DNA of 41,114 nucleotides from Pseudomonadota bacterium. GTDB taxonomy: Bacteria > Verrucomicrobiota > Verrucomicrobiia > Limisphaerales > SXTU01. Made by a program: the position numbers and the translations under genes. The stretch's first letter is position 1. Each line of letters begins with the position of its first letter. Below, in pieces: positions 9,701 to 16,736 of the stretch. The notes under the pieces were generated by a model. That model ran no database searches. It had not been told where the DNA came from and saw nothing but the letters and a program-made list of their open reading frames with translations. The stretch spans positions 1-41,114 of the forward strand of contig RFVF01000041.1 of assembly GCA_009922615.1 (NCBI GenBank). Direction: 5' to 3'.

Positions 9701-10442
9701 CGAAAACGACGGTTTCATTCGTGCCGAGCGCGAACTTCCCGTTGGTCCACGCGCCGAGCGGCTCGCGCGGCTGCGCGTTGCCGAAGCGGCTGAGAATCTC
9801 CGCCTCGCCCGGCACGGCGGACGCGGAAAGCTCCTCGATCGAGATGTTGCGAAACGAGACCTCGGCTTTGCAGTTGCCGTGGATTTGCAGCGCGATGACG
9901 CCGGTGTCCTCGATGTCCTTTTCCTGCTCGACCCAGATGGCAGTGCGCTGGCCGTTGAGGAAGAGGAGAATCTGCGGCCCGGTCGCGACGACCTCGTAAG
10001 TGTTCCAATCGCCGACCTTCTCGATGCGCGCGACGAAATTTGTGTCGGCCTGCGCTAGCACCTTGCGCCGGCGCGACTCGTCGTAGAGGCAGCCCGAGTA
10101 ACCCGCGCCGATGTCCGCCTGGTAGCCGGACATTTCGTTGGGCGGATTCGGGATGCGCTTGCTGCGGAACTGCACGCCGCTGTTCACGAAGCCCTGCGTG
10201 CCGACGAGCTTGTATTCGAGGCGGAGGTGAAAATTCTTGTAGCTCTTGAGCGTGGCGAGGAATTCGTTGCGCGGATTGCCTTCGAGTGATCCGCCGACGA
10301 TCACACCGTCGCGCACGCGCCAGATTTTATTGGTGTCGCCCTCCCAACCGGCGAGTGTTTTGCCGTCAAAGAGCGAGACTGGCGCGGCGGAGGCGGAAAG
10401 GAGGGTGGTTAGCGCAACGGCGAGAGAGAAAATCGATTTCAT
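6747..10442 (-). CDS. Secreted fusion: DUF1080 / SGNH-like / PVC-type propeller / HEAT / cytochrome c
   Basis: 1231 residues with a signal peptide (MKSIFSLAVALTTLLSASA). Order of domains: DUF1080, the 3-keto-disaccharide hydrolase-type lectin fold (about 22-205, SLFDGKTLAGWEG); an SGNH-hydrolase-like domain (about 210-430) that keeps the terminal Asp-His pair (D411, H414 in DGIHLT) but has VGQEN at 248-252 where the GDS nucleophile should be; the PVC-type 'membrane-bound dehydrogenase' propeller (about 530-930); HEAT-like repeats (about 935-1095); and a class I cytochrome c with CLPCH (C1117, C1120, H1121) and candidate axial Met1176 or Met1179. The mix suggests a periplasmic or exported redox enzyme acting on sugars; the substrate is unknown. 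The start is ATG 10442; a GTG two codons upstream is possible. Shared with Planctomycetota and Verrucomicrobiota families. Confidence 0.9.
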   Translation of the reverse strand: MKSIFSLAVALTTLLSASAAPVSLFDGKTLAGWEGDTNKIWRVRDGVIVGGSLEGNPRNEFLATLKSYKNFHLRLEYKLVGTQGFVNSGVQFRSKRIPNPPNEMSGYQADIGAGYSGCLYDESRRRKVLAQADTNFVARIEKVGDWNTYEVVATGPQILLFLNGQRTAIWVEQEKDIEDTGVIALQIHGNCKAEVSFRNISIEELSASAVPGEAEILSRFGNAQPREPLGAWTNGKFALGTNETVVFVGQENFVRDAKAGELEALLASAFAAKKPRFRSMAWEADTVYEQWRDLNFGSWKAQLETAGATVVIAQFGQMEALDGVARLPEFKAAYHRLLDQFAARTRKVVLVSPMPFEKPLASHAPDLTKRNTDVQAYADAVREIAKQRGAVFVNMFVPLAVRAPGQRLTEDGIHLTSEGLREVAALTARQLGTEAKLSADLEQLRAAIVQKNQLWFDAWRPANWSFVYGDRVNQMFGKAGGTEPSLKGAFERHRPLVDAADTRIHALVRGGNPAPLVLPHVEAPKEEIKALSPEEELATFTVADGYEVNLFASERDGVVKPTQIAWDEKGRLLVACSPTYPQTQASAKRADYILVLEDTKGAGKADKSWRFAEGLTMVQGLEPGAGGVYVCDFDQLVHLRDSKGTGKADTRRVIFGGFGIGDTHQLINSICHGPDGSLWFSQGLHAFSRVESPWGIARLDRAAIWRLNPRTLRLEGFFGGGMAGANCWGVAFDDYGQVFHKSGDRPHGYWSVPGMVRGASPSGSSSATSADTAYRNSAEQYHSVGPLFDTSPKTTSIEFIGTRAMPDDIQGCALIGGYFGAVVELHRLHDEGSGFKSTQLPKLLKSTNAAFRPVDVSVGPDGALYLADWFNPIIGHYQASYADPRRDKAHGRIWRISAKGRAPVKQPNLAAMKPAELLEQLRSPERWTRYQAKRLLFDLPTADVLKAADDFVAKLPSATIEDEKLLIEVIGVFQAHEAPRPAVLAKLLNAKDPRIRAYGARVAGMWADKVPDAAKLLTDRATDENARVRLEAVVAASYLGKPVAAEVMTRALDKPMDKFLDYALRQSARATQPLWGPALAANQLKLGSPAQTDYLKKLLGTPRKAASAGENIYEMACLPCHQPEGKGLPGVYPPLAGSDWVRGDKERVIRIVLHGLTGPVTVAGQTFGNTPASVPMPAMGGLEDAQLAELLTFVRSEFGAGASPVTAAEVKAVRAATASRETPWTVGELVK

Positions 10443-10632
10443 CGGCACGGATGCCCAAAGGGCGGTTCTGAAAACGCCGCAGTGTCACCTCAGGCGACAA
10501 GCCAGCGCAAGTCAGCAGGCGTTTCTCGGGCGCGTCCGGAACGCAGGCCCCACGGGTCAATATGGTGGTGCCCAACCGGTTCCATTTGAAACGCGCAACT
10601 GAACATGCCGTCCAACGCACCGCTCGTTTGCC

Positions 10633-11526
10633 ATGAAACACATTTTATTTTGCCTGCTCGCCGCACTTTTGCTGCCGGGCCGTGCGTTTGCCGCCGCGCC
10701 GGAGCCGCTCACGCTCAAACTCTGGCCGGCCGGTCCGCCCACCGCGATGAAGCCCAAGTCCAAGGCGACCGCGAAGCTGATCCAATCCTACGGCGGCGTC
10801 ACGGCCACGCGCATCAGCGATGTGTCGGACCCAACGATCACGGTGTTCCGACCCGAGCGACCCAATGGCGCGTCGATCATTGTCGCGCCCGGAGGTGGCT
10901 TCATGTTTCTTTCCTACTCCTTCGAGGGCACGCAGCTGTGCGAGTGGCTGAACACCCTCGGTGTCACCGCAGTGTTGCTGAAGTATCGCACGCCGACGCG
11001 CGATGAATCGGAAATGTTCGCCCTGCCGGTGCAGGATGCGCAGCGTGCCCTGGGACTCGTGCGCCATCACGCGGCGGAATGGAAGCTGGACCCGAAACGG
11101 GTTGGGCTGCTGGGATTTTCCGCCGGGGGCAATCTCGCCGGTCACGCCGCGTGGGATCGCACGCCGCGCACTTATACGCAGCAGCCGGATCTGGACGATC
11201 CGCGCGGGCCGGATTTTCTCGTGTTTGTTTATGGTGGTGGATTTTTGGATGCGACCGACAAGACGAAATTCCGCGCGGGCTTCAGCGTGCCGGCGGATGC
11301 GCCCCCGGCGTTCTTCCTCGTGGCGCACGAAGACAAGTCCAACTCCATCGAGGCGGCGATGCTTTACCTGGAATACAAGCGGCAAAACCTCTCGGCTGAA
11401 CTGCACATCTACGCGAAGGGCGGCCACGGTTTCGGGATGAGAAAGAGCAAAGACCCGATCAGCGAATGGCCGGCGCGCTGTGGGGAGTGGATGCAAAGCC
11501 TCGGCCTCCTGACGAACAAACCATGA
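10633..11526 (+). CDS. Secreted alpha/beta-hydrolase (carbohydrate esterase-like)
   Basis: 297 residues with a signal peptide ending near AFAAAP. The nucleophile elbow is GFSAGG, the oxyanion region is APGGGF, the candidate acid is Asp in AHEDKS and the catalytic His is in GGHGFGM, so the triad looks complete. The family (BD-FAE/acetyl-xylan-esterase-like) removes acyl groups from polysaccharides or sialic acids; the substrate here is inferred only. Its stop overlaps the start of the next gene (ATGA), which implies translational coupling with the sialidase-like protein. It diverges from the 1231-residue fusion gene across about 190 bases. Confidence 0.88.
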   Translation: MKHILFCLLAALLLPGRAFAAAPEPLTLKLWPAGPPTAMKPKSKATAKLIQSYGGVTATRISDVSDPTITVFRPERPNGASIIVAPGGGFMFLSYSFEGTQLCEWLNTLGVTAVLLKYRTPTRDESEMFALPVQDAQRALGLVRHHAAEWKLDPKRVGLLGFSAGGNLAGHAAWDRTPRTYTQQPDLDDPRGPDFLVFVYGGGFLDATDKTKFRAGFSVPADAPPAFFLVAHEDKSNSIEAAMLYLEYKRQNLSAELHIYAKGGHGFGMRKSKDPISEWPARCGEWMQSLGLLTNKP

Positions 11527-12752
11527 ACACTCGCCGCCACTTTCTCGTAACCCTCGGGGCCGGTGTCGTTGCGACGCAGTTGCTGGGCCGGGCTGCCGGG
11601 CCGGCTTCGCTCATCGCCTCCATCGAGAAAGTCACGCTCCGGCGGGGCCGCGATGGCAGCGGGCCGACGTGGTTTCATCCGCGGGCCTGCGTGGTGCCGG
11701 GGGCGGAGGGCGCGACGGTGTTCATGACGCTGCAAACGATCGCCGGCTCGGATTACTTCGGACCGGTGCATGGGATGACTTCGCGGGATCTCGGCAAAAC
11801 GTGGACCGAGCCGCAGCCCGTGCCGCCGTTGGGCCGCGTGAAACAGGCCGACGGCAAGACTGAGGAAGGCGTGTGCGATGTCGTGCCCGAATGGCACGCC
11901 CCCACGAAGTCCGTGCTGGCCTTCGGTCACAATGTTTTTTACTCCGGGCCGAAATTCTCCGCCGACCAGCCTCCGCGCTGGCCCATCTACGCGGTATGGC
12001 GCGAGGGCAAATGGGGGCCCCGCCGCAAGCTGGAATGGAACGACCCGCGCGGGGCCTACATTTACTCGAACAACTGCGGCCAGCGCGTCGTGCTGCCCAA
12101 CGGTGACATTCAAATGTCCTTCACCTTCGGCGCGACGAAGGGCCAGGCGCGCGCGGTGGCCGGGGTGATTTGCGGCTTCGACGGCGAGACGCTCACGGTC
12201 AAGCAGGTGGGCGAGCCGATCACCAACGTGAAGGGCAGGGGACTGCTGGAGCCATCGGTGACGCAGTTTCGGGGGCGCTTCTACTTGACGATCCGCGCGG
12301 AGGACAATCGCGGCTATGTCTGCGTGGGCGACGACGGACTGAAGTGGACGCCGAAGCAAGCATGGGCCTGGGACAACGGCGAGCCGCTGACGCTTTCCAC
12401 GACCCAGCAGCATTGGCTCACGCATTCGGAAGCGTTGTGGCTCGTTTACACGCGCAAGGATCCGACCAACTTGAACGTTCCCCGCTGGCGTGCGCCGCTC
12501 TGGATGGCGCAGGTGGACCCGGTGAAACTGCATCTGCTCCGCGACACCGAGCGTGTGGTGTTGCCCCTCGTCGGCGACGGCGTGAATGCGGCGGACGAAG
12601 TGGCCTACAGCGGCAATTTCCATCCCGTCAACGTCAGTGCGGACGAGTCGTGGGTCACGGACGGCGAGATCATTCCCAAGCGAGGTTGGAAAGGGGACCT
12701 GTTGCTCGCGCGCATTCGCTGGACGAAACCCAACCGATTGTTCGGTGGCTGA
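11523..12752 (+). CDS. Tat-exported sialidase-like (BNR/Asp-box) beta-propeller
   Basis: 409 residues. The N terminus MNTRRHFLVTLGAGVVATQLL has twin arginines and a hydrophobic stretch, so Tat export is likely. One clear Asp-box is seen (SRDLGKTW, 87-94) and a second, weaker one (DDGLKW). Family members are six-bladed propellers including exo-sialidases, but many Verrucomicrobiota members are of unknown activity, and I could not verify the sialidase Arg triad. The start at ATG 11523 overlaps the stop of the upstream esterase by four bases; the frame is open further upstream, but the twin-arginine start is the sensible choice. A coupled esterase plus glycosidase-like propeller suggests they process the same acylated glycan. 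Confidence 0.8.
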   Translation: MNTRRHFLVTLGAGVVATQLLGRAAGPASLIASIEKVTLRRGRDGSGPTWFHPRACVVPGAEGATVFMTLQTIAGSDYFGPVHGMTSRDLGKTWTEPQPVPPLGRVKQADGKTEEGVCDVVPEWHAPTKSVLAFGHNVFYSGPKFSADQPPRWPIYAVWREGKWGPRRKLEWNDPRGAYIYSNNCGQRVVLPNGDIQMSFTFGATKGQARAVAGVICGFDGETLTVKQVGEPITNVKGRGLLEPSVTQFRGRFYLTIRAEDNRGYVCVGDDGLKWTPKQAWAWDNGEPLTLSTTQQHWLTHSEALWLVYTRKDPTNLNVPRWRAPLWMAQVDPVKLHLLRDTERVVLPLVGDGVNAADEVAYSGNFHPVNVSADESWVTDGEIIPKRGWKGDLLLARIRWTKPNRLFGG

Positions 12753-12828
12753 TCTGGCTCGTTGCCAGTTCGATTGCAATCAAGCAAAGAACTTTTCAGC
12801 ACCCCGACTCCTGTGCTACCACGGTCCG

Positions 12829-14067
12829 GTGAGCCAGCTTCCAATTCAGCCGTCCGGCACTGCCCGGACGCGTCACACGGTCCTGATCGTGGACGATGAT
12901 GCCGCCACCGTAGGGCTGCTGGCGGAGGTTTTGGAGACGGAGGACTTTGAAGTTTGGAAGGCGTTCACGGCCAAGGAAGCGCGGGCGATGCTTGCCGAAC
13001 GCCAGCCGGAACTGGTGCTGTTGGACGTGAAGCTCCCGGATGAGGACGGTCGTGACCTCTGCCATTGGATCAAATCCGACCCGCGTTTCGACCAGCTTTT
13101 CGTCATCCTCATCTCCGGCTTGGAGGTCGGCGTGCAAAGCCGGGTCTCCGGCTTGAACCTGGGCGCGGACGAATACCTCACCAAGCCCATCCAGCCGCTG
13201 GAACTCATTGCCCGGCTGCGTTCGTTTCTCCGCATTCGTGAGGCAGCCGAAGCTTTGCGCAAGGCAAACGAGTTGCTCGAGGAGCGCGTGCTTGATCGCA
13301 CCGAGGAGCTGCGGCTGGCCAACGGCCAGCTCCAACGGGCGGCCGAGGAATTGCGCACCCTCACGAGCCGGCTGCTTGAGACTCAGGAACGTGAACGTCG
13401 CCGGCTGGCGCACGAGCTCCATGACGAGGCCGGCCAGGCGCTGACAGTGCTGAAGTTCTCTTTCGACAACATTGAGGAGGTGGCCCAGTCCTTGGCCCCC
13501 GAGCCGGTGGCGGATGGCCGGGCGGCGCTCACGCGGCTCACGCAGCTCATCCGCAATCTCTGGCAGGAGCTGCGGCCCGCGATGCTCGAAGACTTCGGGC
13601 TCATCCCCGCGCTAGTTTGGTATTTCGACCGTTTCACGCCCAGCACGCGCGTGCGCGTGGATTTCCAGCATGAGAATGTGGACGGTCGGCGCTTTGATCG
13701 AGCAGTGGAAACGGCCGCCTACCGCACCGTGCAGGAATGCCTGACGAATGTCGCGCGGCACGCGGGCGTTCCGGAAGTGCGCGTCGTGATCTGGGCCGGG
13801 CCGGATCTGTTGCAGGTGCAGATTATCGATCAGGGGTGCGGCTTCGACACGAGCGGTGGCCTCAGCCGCAATGGGAGTTGCGGGCTGGTGGGCATGCAGG
13901 AACGAGTGCGCCAGCTTAATGGCACTTGGTCCGTCAACACCCGTCCAGGGGCCGGCACCCGGATCATCGCCGAATTTCCGCTTGCAGAGCCCAAGGTGAC
14001 GCAGCCCAAGAGTTTCAGCACCTTGGATACCCAGATACTGCGCCCGTCCGATTTTGCCGCCGCTTGA
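12829..14067 (+). CDS. Receiver-domain histidine kinase, NarX/HisKA_3 type
   Basis: 412 residues from GTG 12829, no membrane segment, so cytoplasmic. The N-terminal receiver has acidic D22-D24, phospho-acceptor D66 (LLDVKLP) and K119 (YLTKP). A coiled coil (RVLDRTEELRLANGQLQRA) joins it to the HisKA_3 dimerisation helix with ELHDEAGQ (H198 the phosphorylated His) and an HATPase_c domain (QECLTNVARHAG, DQGCGFD, GLVGMQERV). The kinase is therefore itself controlled by an upstream phosphodonor. Four bases separate it from the first of two response regulators, its likely targets. The frame is open upstream to 12586, but that part overlaps the sialidase-like gene and is not conserved-looking; the GTG start is inferred. 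Confidence 0.88.
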   Translation: MSQLPIQPSGTARTRHTVLIVDDDAATVGLLAEVLETEDFEVWKAFTAKEARAMLAERQPELVLLDVKLPDEDGRDLCHWIKSDPRFDQLFVILISGLEVGVQSRVSGLNLGADEYLTKPIQPLELIARLRSFLRIREAAEALRKANELLEERVLDRTEELRLANGQLQRAAEELRTLTSRLLETQERERRRLAHELHDEAGQALTVLKFSFDNIEEVAQSLAPEPVADGRAALTRLTQLIRNLWQELRPAMLEDFGLIPALVWYFDRFTPSTRVRVDFQHENVDGRRFDRAVETAAYRTVQECLTNVARHAGVPEVRVVIWAGPDLLQVQIIDQGCGFDTSGGLSRNGSCGLVGMQERVRQLNGTWSVNTRPGAGTRIIAEFPLAEPKVTQPKSFSTLDTQILRPSDFAAA

Positions 14068-14071
14068 AGTC

Positions 14072-14716
14072 ATGAACCGGCACTCCCTGCTCATCGTTGA
14101 CGACCACCCGCTGGTGCGGCGGGGCATCTGTGGCCTGCTCCAGGCTCAACCGGATTTTCAAGTGGTGGGCGAGGCGGCCGACGGCCTGACGGCGCTGCAC
14201 CTGGTCGAGCAACATCGACCCGACATCGTGATTCTCGACATTGTCATGCCGGTGCTGGGCGGGCTGGAACTGCTGCGCGAGCTGGGCCAGTCGTCAGCGC
14301 GGCCCAAGACGGTGGTCCTCTCGTTGCACGACGATCCGGCGTATGTGCGCCAAGCCATGCGCCTGGGGGCGGCGGGTTATGTGTTGAAGCATTCGGCTTC
14401 GACCTTCCTCGTCGCAGCTGTGCGGGACGCACTCGCCGGGAAATTCTATTCGAGTTGTCCGGTGCCCGGAGAGGACCACTCGGCAAACGCCTCGCCAGCA
14501 GGACAGCCGGTGGATCGCTCGGAACTGCTGACCAGTGAGGAACGGATGGTGTTGCGCCTGCTGGCAGCCGGCGTGTCCGAGGATCAAATCGCGCCCAAGC
14601 TCGGCCGTCAGGCCCAGGCCGTGCCGCGTCTATGCCGCAACATCGCGCTCAAGTTCGGCCTGCAGGAACCCGGCGACGTGCGCCAGCTCGCCGTCCGGTG
14701 GGTGCGCGAGAATTAA
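14072..14716 (+). CDS. NarL/FixJ-type response regulator with divergent HTH (paralogue 1)
   Basis: 214 residues. The receiver is complete: D10 and D11, phospho-acceptor D56 (VILDIVMP), Ser84 and K106 (YVLKHS). The C-terminal domain aligns with LuxR HTH (LLTSEERMVLRLLAAGVSEDQIAPKLG), but the recognition helix reads AVPRLCRNIALKFGL, with a proline where family members have a helix residue. DNA binding is thus uncertain. It starts 4 bases after the kinase stop; an in-frame TTG at 14054 is the only upstream alternative. It is a tandem paralogue of the next gene. Confidence 0.9.
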   Translation: MNRHSLLIVDDHPLVRRGICGLLQAQPDFQVVGEAADGLTALHLVEQHRPDIVILDIVMPVLGGLELLRELGQSSARPKTVVLSLHDDPAYVRQAMRLGAAGYVLKHSASTFLVAAVRDALAGKFYSSCPVPGEDHSANASPAGQPVDRSELLTSEERMVLRLLAAGVSEDQIAPKLGRQAQAVPRLCRNIALKFGLQEPGDVRQLAVRWVREN

Positions 14717-14728
14717 GCCCAGAGCGAC

Positions 14729-15379
14729 ATGAAGAAGACGAGCATTCTCATCGTGGAAGATCATCCGCTGGTGCGCCGGGGCATTCGCGGGCTATTGCAA
14801 GTGCAGCCGGATTTTCGTGTCGTGGGCGAAGCGGCCAACGGCTTGGAGGCGTTACACATGATTGAGCAATTGCAGCCCGAGGTGGTCATCACCGACATCG
14901 TCATGCCGATGGTCGGCGGGCTGGACTTGCTGCGTGAGCTCTCCGTCCAGACGCCGCGTCCTGTGCTCATCGTGCTCTCGCTCTTCGACGAGCCGCGCTA
15001 CGTGCAGGAGGCCACTGATTGCGGCGCGGCGGCCTACGTCCTCAAGCAATCCGCGCCCACCTATCTGGTGACGGCGATTCGCGACGCGCTGGCGGGCCGT
15101 TTTTTTTGCACGCCGCCCGTTTCCGGCCCGGCGCTGGCGGAGATTCAACAGCGGTTTCGCAACCAGCCTTGGAACCGCCATGATTTGCTGACGGACGATG
15201 AACGGCTCGTGGTCCGGCTGCTCGGCACCGGCTGCACGCCGGAGGAAATCTCCCGCCGGCTCGCGCATCAGCCGCTGCCCCTGCCGCAAGTCTATGAGAA
15301 TATCGTCTTCAAACTGGGCCTCTCCGACCAGGCCGGGCTGCGGCGTTACGCGGAACAACTTACTGCGAAGCAGAACTGA
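14729..15379 (+). CDS. NarL/FixJ-type response regulator with divergent HTH (paralogue 2)
   Basis: 216 residues. The receiver has E10 and D11, D56 (VVITDIVMP), Ser and K106 (YVLKQS). It is collinear with the upstream regulator over the whole length (HPLVRRGI.GLLQ.QPDF.VVGEAA.GL.ALH), so a local duplication is evident. The C-terminal HTH-like part (LLTDDERLVVRLLGTGCTPEEISRRLA) is followed by PLPQVYENIVFKLGL, again with Pro in the recognition helix. Gap to the upstream gene is 12 bases, so the three genes form one operon. The kinase probably phosphorylates both. Confidence 0.9.
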   Translation: MKKTSILIVEDHPLVRRGIRGLLQVQPDFRVVGEAANGLEALHMIEQLQPEVVITDIVMPMVGGLDLLRELSVQTPRPVLIVLSLFDEPRYVQEATDCGAAAYVLKQSAPTYLVTAIRDALAGRFFCTPPVSGPALAEIQQRFRNQPWNRHDLLTDDERLVVRLLGTGCTPEEISRRLAHQPLPLPQVYENIVFKLGLSDQAGLRRYAEQLTAKQN

Positions 15380-15381
15380 AT

Positions 15382-15439
15382 CGGCCCGGCCAGAATCAGG
15401 CTGCCTTTCGCCAAAATTGTGGCTGGTCGGGCCGTTCTT
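15382..15439 (+). terminator. Candidate rho-independent terminator after the two-component operon
   Basis: CGGCCCGGCCAG (15382-15393) pairs with CTGGTCGGGCCG (15423-15434), 12 bp with one G-U pair and a 29-base loop, followed by TTCTTC. It begins three bases after the stop of the second regulator. The loop is long and the tail is not a pure T-run. Confidence 0.45.
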
Positions 15440-15483
15440 CGCCGCTGATGATGCGCCCGCAATTTACGTCCGACATTTGAACT

Positions 15484-16641
15484 ATGAGCCTTGCCACCAT
15501 CCCGGTTGAGATAGCCGATCCGATCAATCACCGCATCCTCGCCATTTCCGAGGATCAATTACAGGGCTTTCAGGTCGACCCGCTTGGTGCCATCGCACGT
15601 CAGGCCGATCTGCCGCTCGATACCGTCATCGAGCGCATTCAGGCGATGCTTCGCGCCGGCGTCATCCGCCGCGTGCGCCAGACGCTGCTCGCTACGAACC
15701 TTGCGCAGGGCGCGCTCGTCGCGTGGGAGGTGCCACAGGAAAAGCTGGATGCGGCCTTCGACGATCTCTTCGCCAACGATCCCTTCTCCGGCCACGTCGT
15801 TACGCGCTCGACCGACGCCGCGACGCCGGGCTCGACCTACAAGCTTTGGACCACGCTGAAGATTCCCGCTGGCTACTCGATGCCGCGTCATTGCGAGTAT
15901 CTCGCCCAGCGCATCGGCGCCGGCCATTTCCGGCTGATGCCCGCGAAGAAACTCTTTGCTCTCGGCGTTGGCCACACGCGGCGTCGCGGCATGGAACCGG
16001 GCAGCAAAGCCGAAGTTCCTGCCGAGGCCACGGATGTGGCGATGGTTACGCTGAACGAGTTGGAGTGGCGCATTCTCGAAGCCGTGAAGCGCGAGTTCAA
16101 GGCGGAGGAACTGGTCGCCGATCTCTGGGCCGCGCGCGCCGCCGAGGCCGGTGTGCCGGTCAAGACGTTTTTGGAAGTGGCCGCCGATTTCAACGAGCGC
16201 AAAATCATCGGGCGCTTCTCCACTTTTCTCGAACACGTCAAGACCCTCACCACCGGTGAGAAGGTCACGAAGTTCAACGCCCTCTTCCACTGGGCCGTCC
16301 CGCCGGGCCGCGAGATCGAGGCCGGGCGCGAAGTCGGCCGGCACCACATCATGACGCACGCTTACTGGCGCGAGGGCGGCCCGGAGTTTCGCAACGTGAA
16401 CGTCATGGGCGTGGCCCACGGCACGGACAAGGCGCTCGTGCTTGCGCACAAGGCCGCCATTGATGCCCATCTTGCCAGCCTCGGCATCACGGTCAGTTAC
16501 ACGAACGTCTTCTGGGGCGGCCGCAGCGAGATCAAGCCCAGCGAAATCTCGCCCAATGCCTACCGCGAGTTTTGCCGCACCAACGGCCTCGACCCGGAGC
16601 GCATGAAACTCCAGCCCGGCGAGAGCATGATCGCCGGTTGA
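15484..16641 (+). CDS. Twin Lrp/AsnC-fold protein, siroheme decarboxylase (AhbAB/NirDL)-like
   Basis: 385 residues, two tandem units each with a winged-helix part and an AsnC-like ligand fold. Unit 1 has HRILAISEDQLQGFQVDP as HTH and ALVAWEVPQEKLDAAF, SGHVVTR as core. Unit 2 has LNELEWRILEAVKREF, LFHWAVPPGREIEAG and THAYWRE. The HxYxR-type signature of siroheme decarboxylase subunits (SHCYxR) is matched in unit 2 (HAYWR) and partly in unit 1 (HVVTR). AhbA/AhbB convert siroheme to didecarboxysiroheme in heme or heme d1 synthesis. Automatic annotation would often say AsnC regulator. I see no other heme genes near, so function is inferred. No Shine-Dalgarno; start chosen from the only early ATG. 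Confidence 0.7.
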   Translation: MSLATIPVEIADPINHRILAISEDQLQGFQVDPLGAIARQADLPLDTVIERIQAMLRAGVIRRVRQTLLATNLAQGALVAWEVPQEKLDAAFDDLFANDPFSGHVVTRSTDAATPGSTYKLWTTLKIPAGYSMPRHCEYLAQRIGAGHFRLMPAKKLFALGVGHTRRRGMEPGSKAEVPAEATDVAMVTLNELEWRILEAVKREFKAEELVADLWAARAAEAGVPVKTFLEVAADFNERKIIGRFSTFLEHVKTLTTGEKVTKFNALFHWAVPPGREIEAGREVGRHHIMTHAYWREGGPEFRNVNVMGVAHGTDKALVLAHKAAIDAHLASLGITVSYTNVFWGGRSEIKPSEISPNAYREFCRTNGLDPERMKLQPGESMIAG

Positions 16642-16736
16642 GCGGAGCGGGTGTGAAAGCGTGAAAGTGAGCGAGCCATAAATACAACGTCCTCCGCCTG
16701 ACTCACCCGCGCACTTTTCCACCTGCCTTCAGCACC

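Noticed and set aside
15484..16641. Simple AsnC-type transcription regulator
   Set aside because: Two full winged-helix plus ligand-fold units and HxYxR-like signatures fit AhbAB/NirDL better, though regulation is not excluded.
16647..16710. GCGGGTG/CACCCGC pair between the AhbAB-like and CDF genes
   Set aside because: The loop is about 50 bases, too long for a credible terminator.
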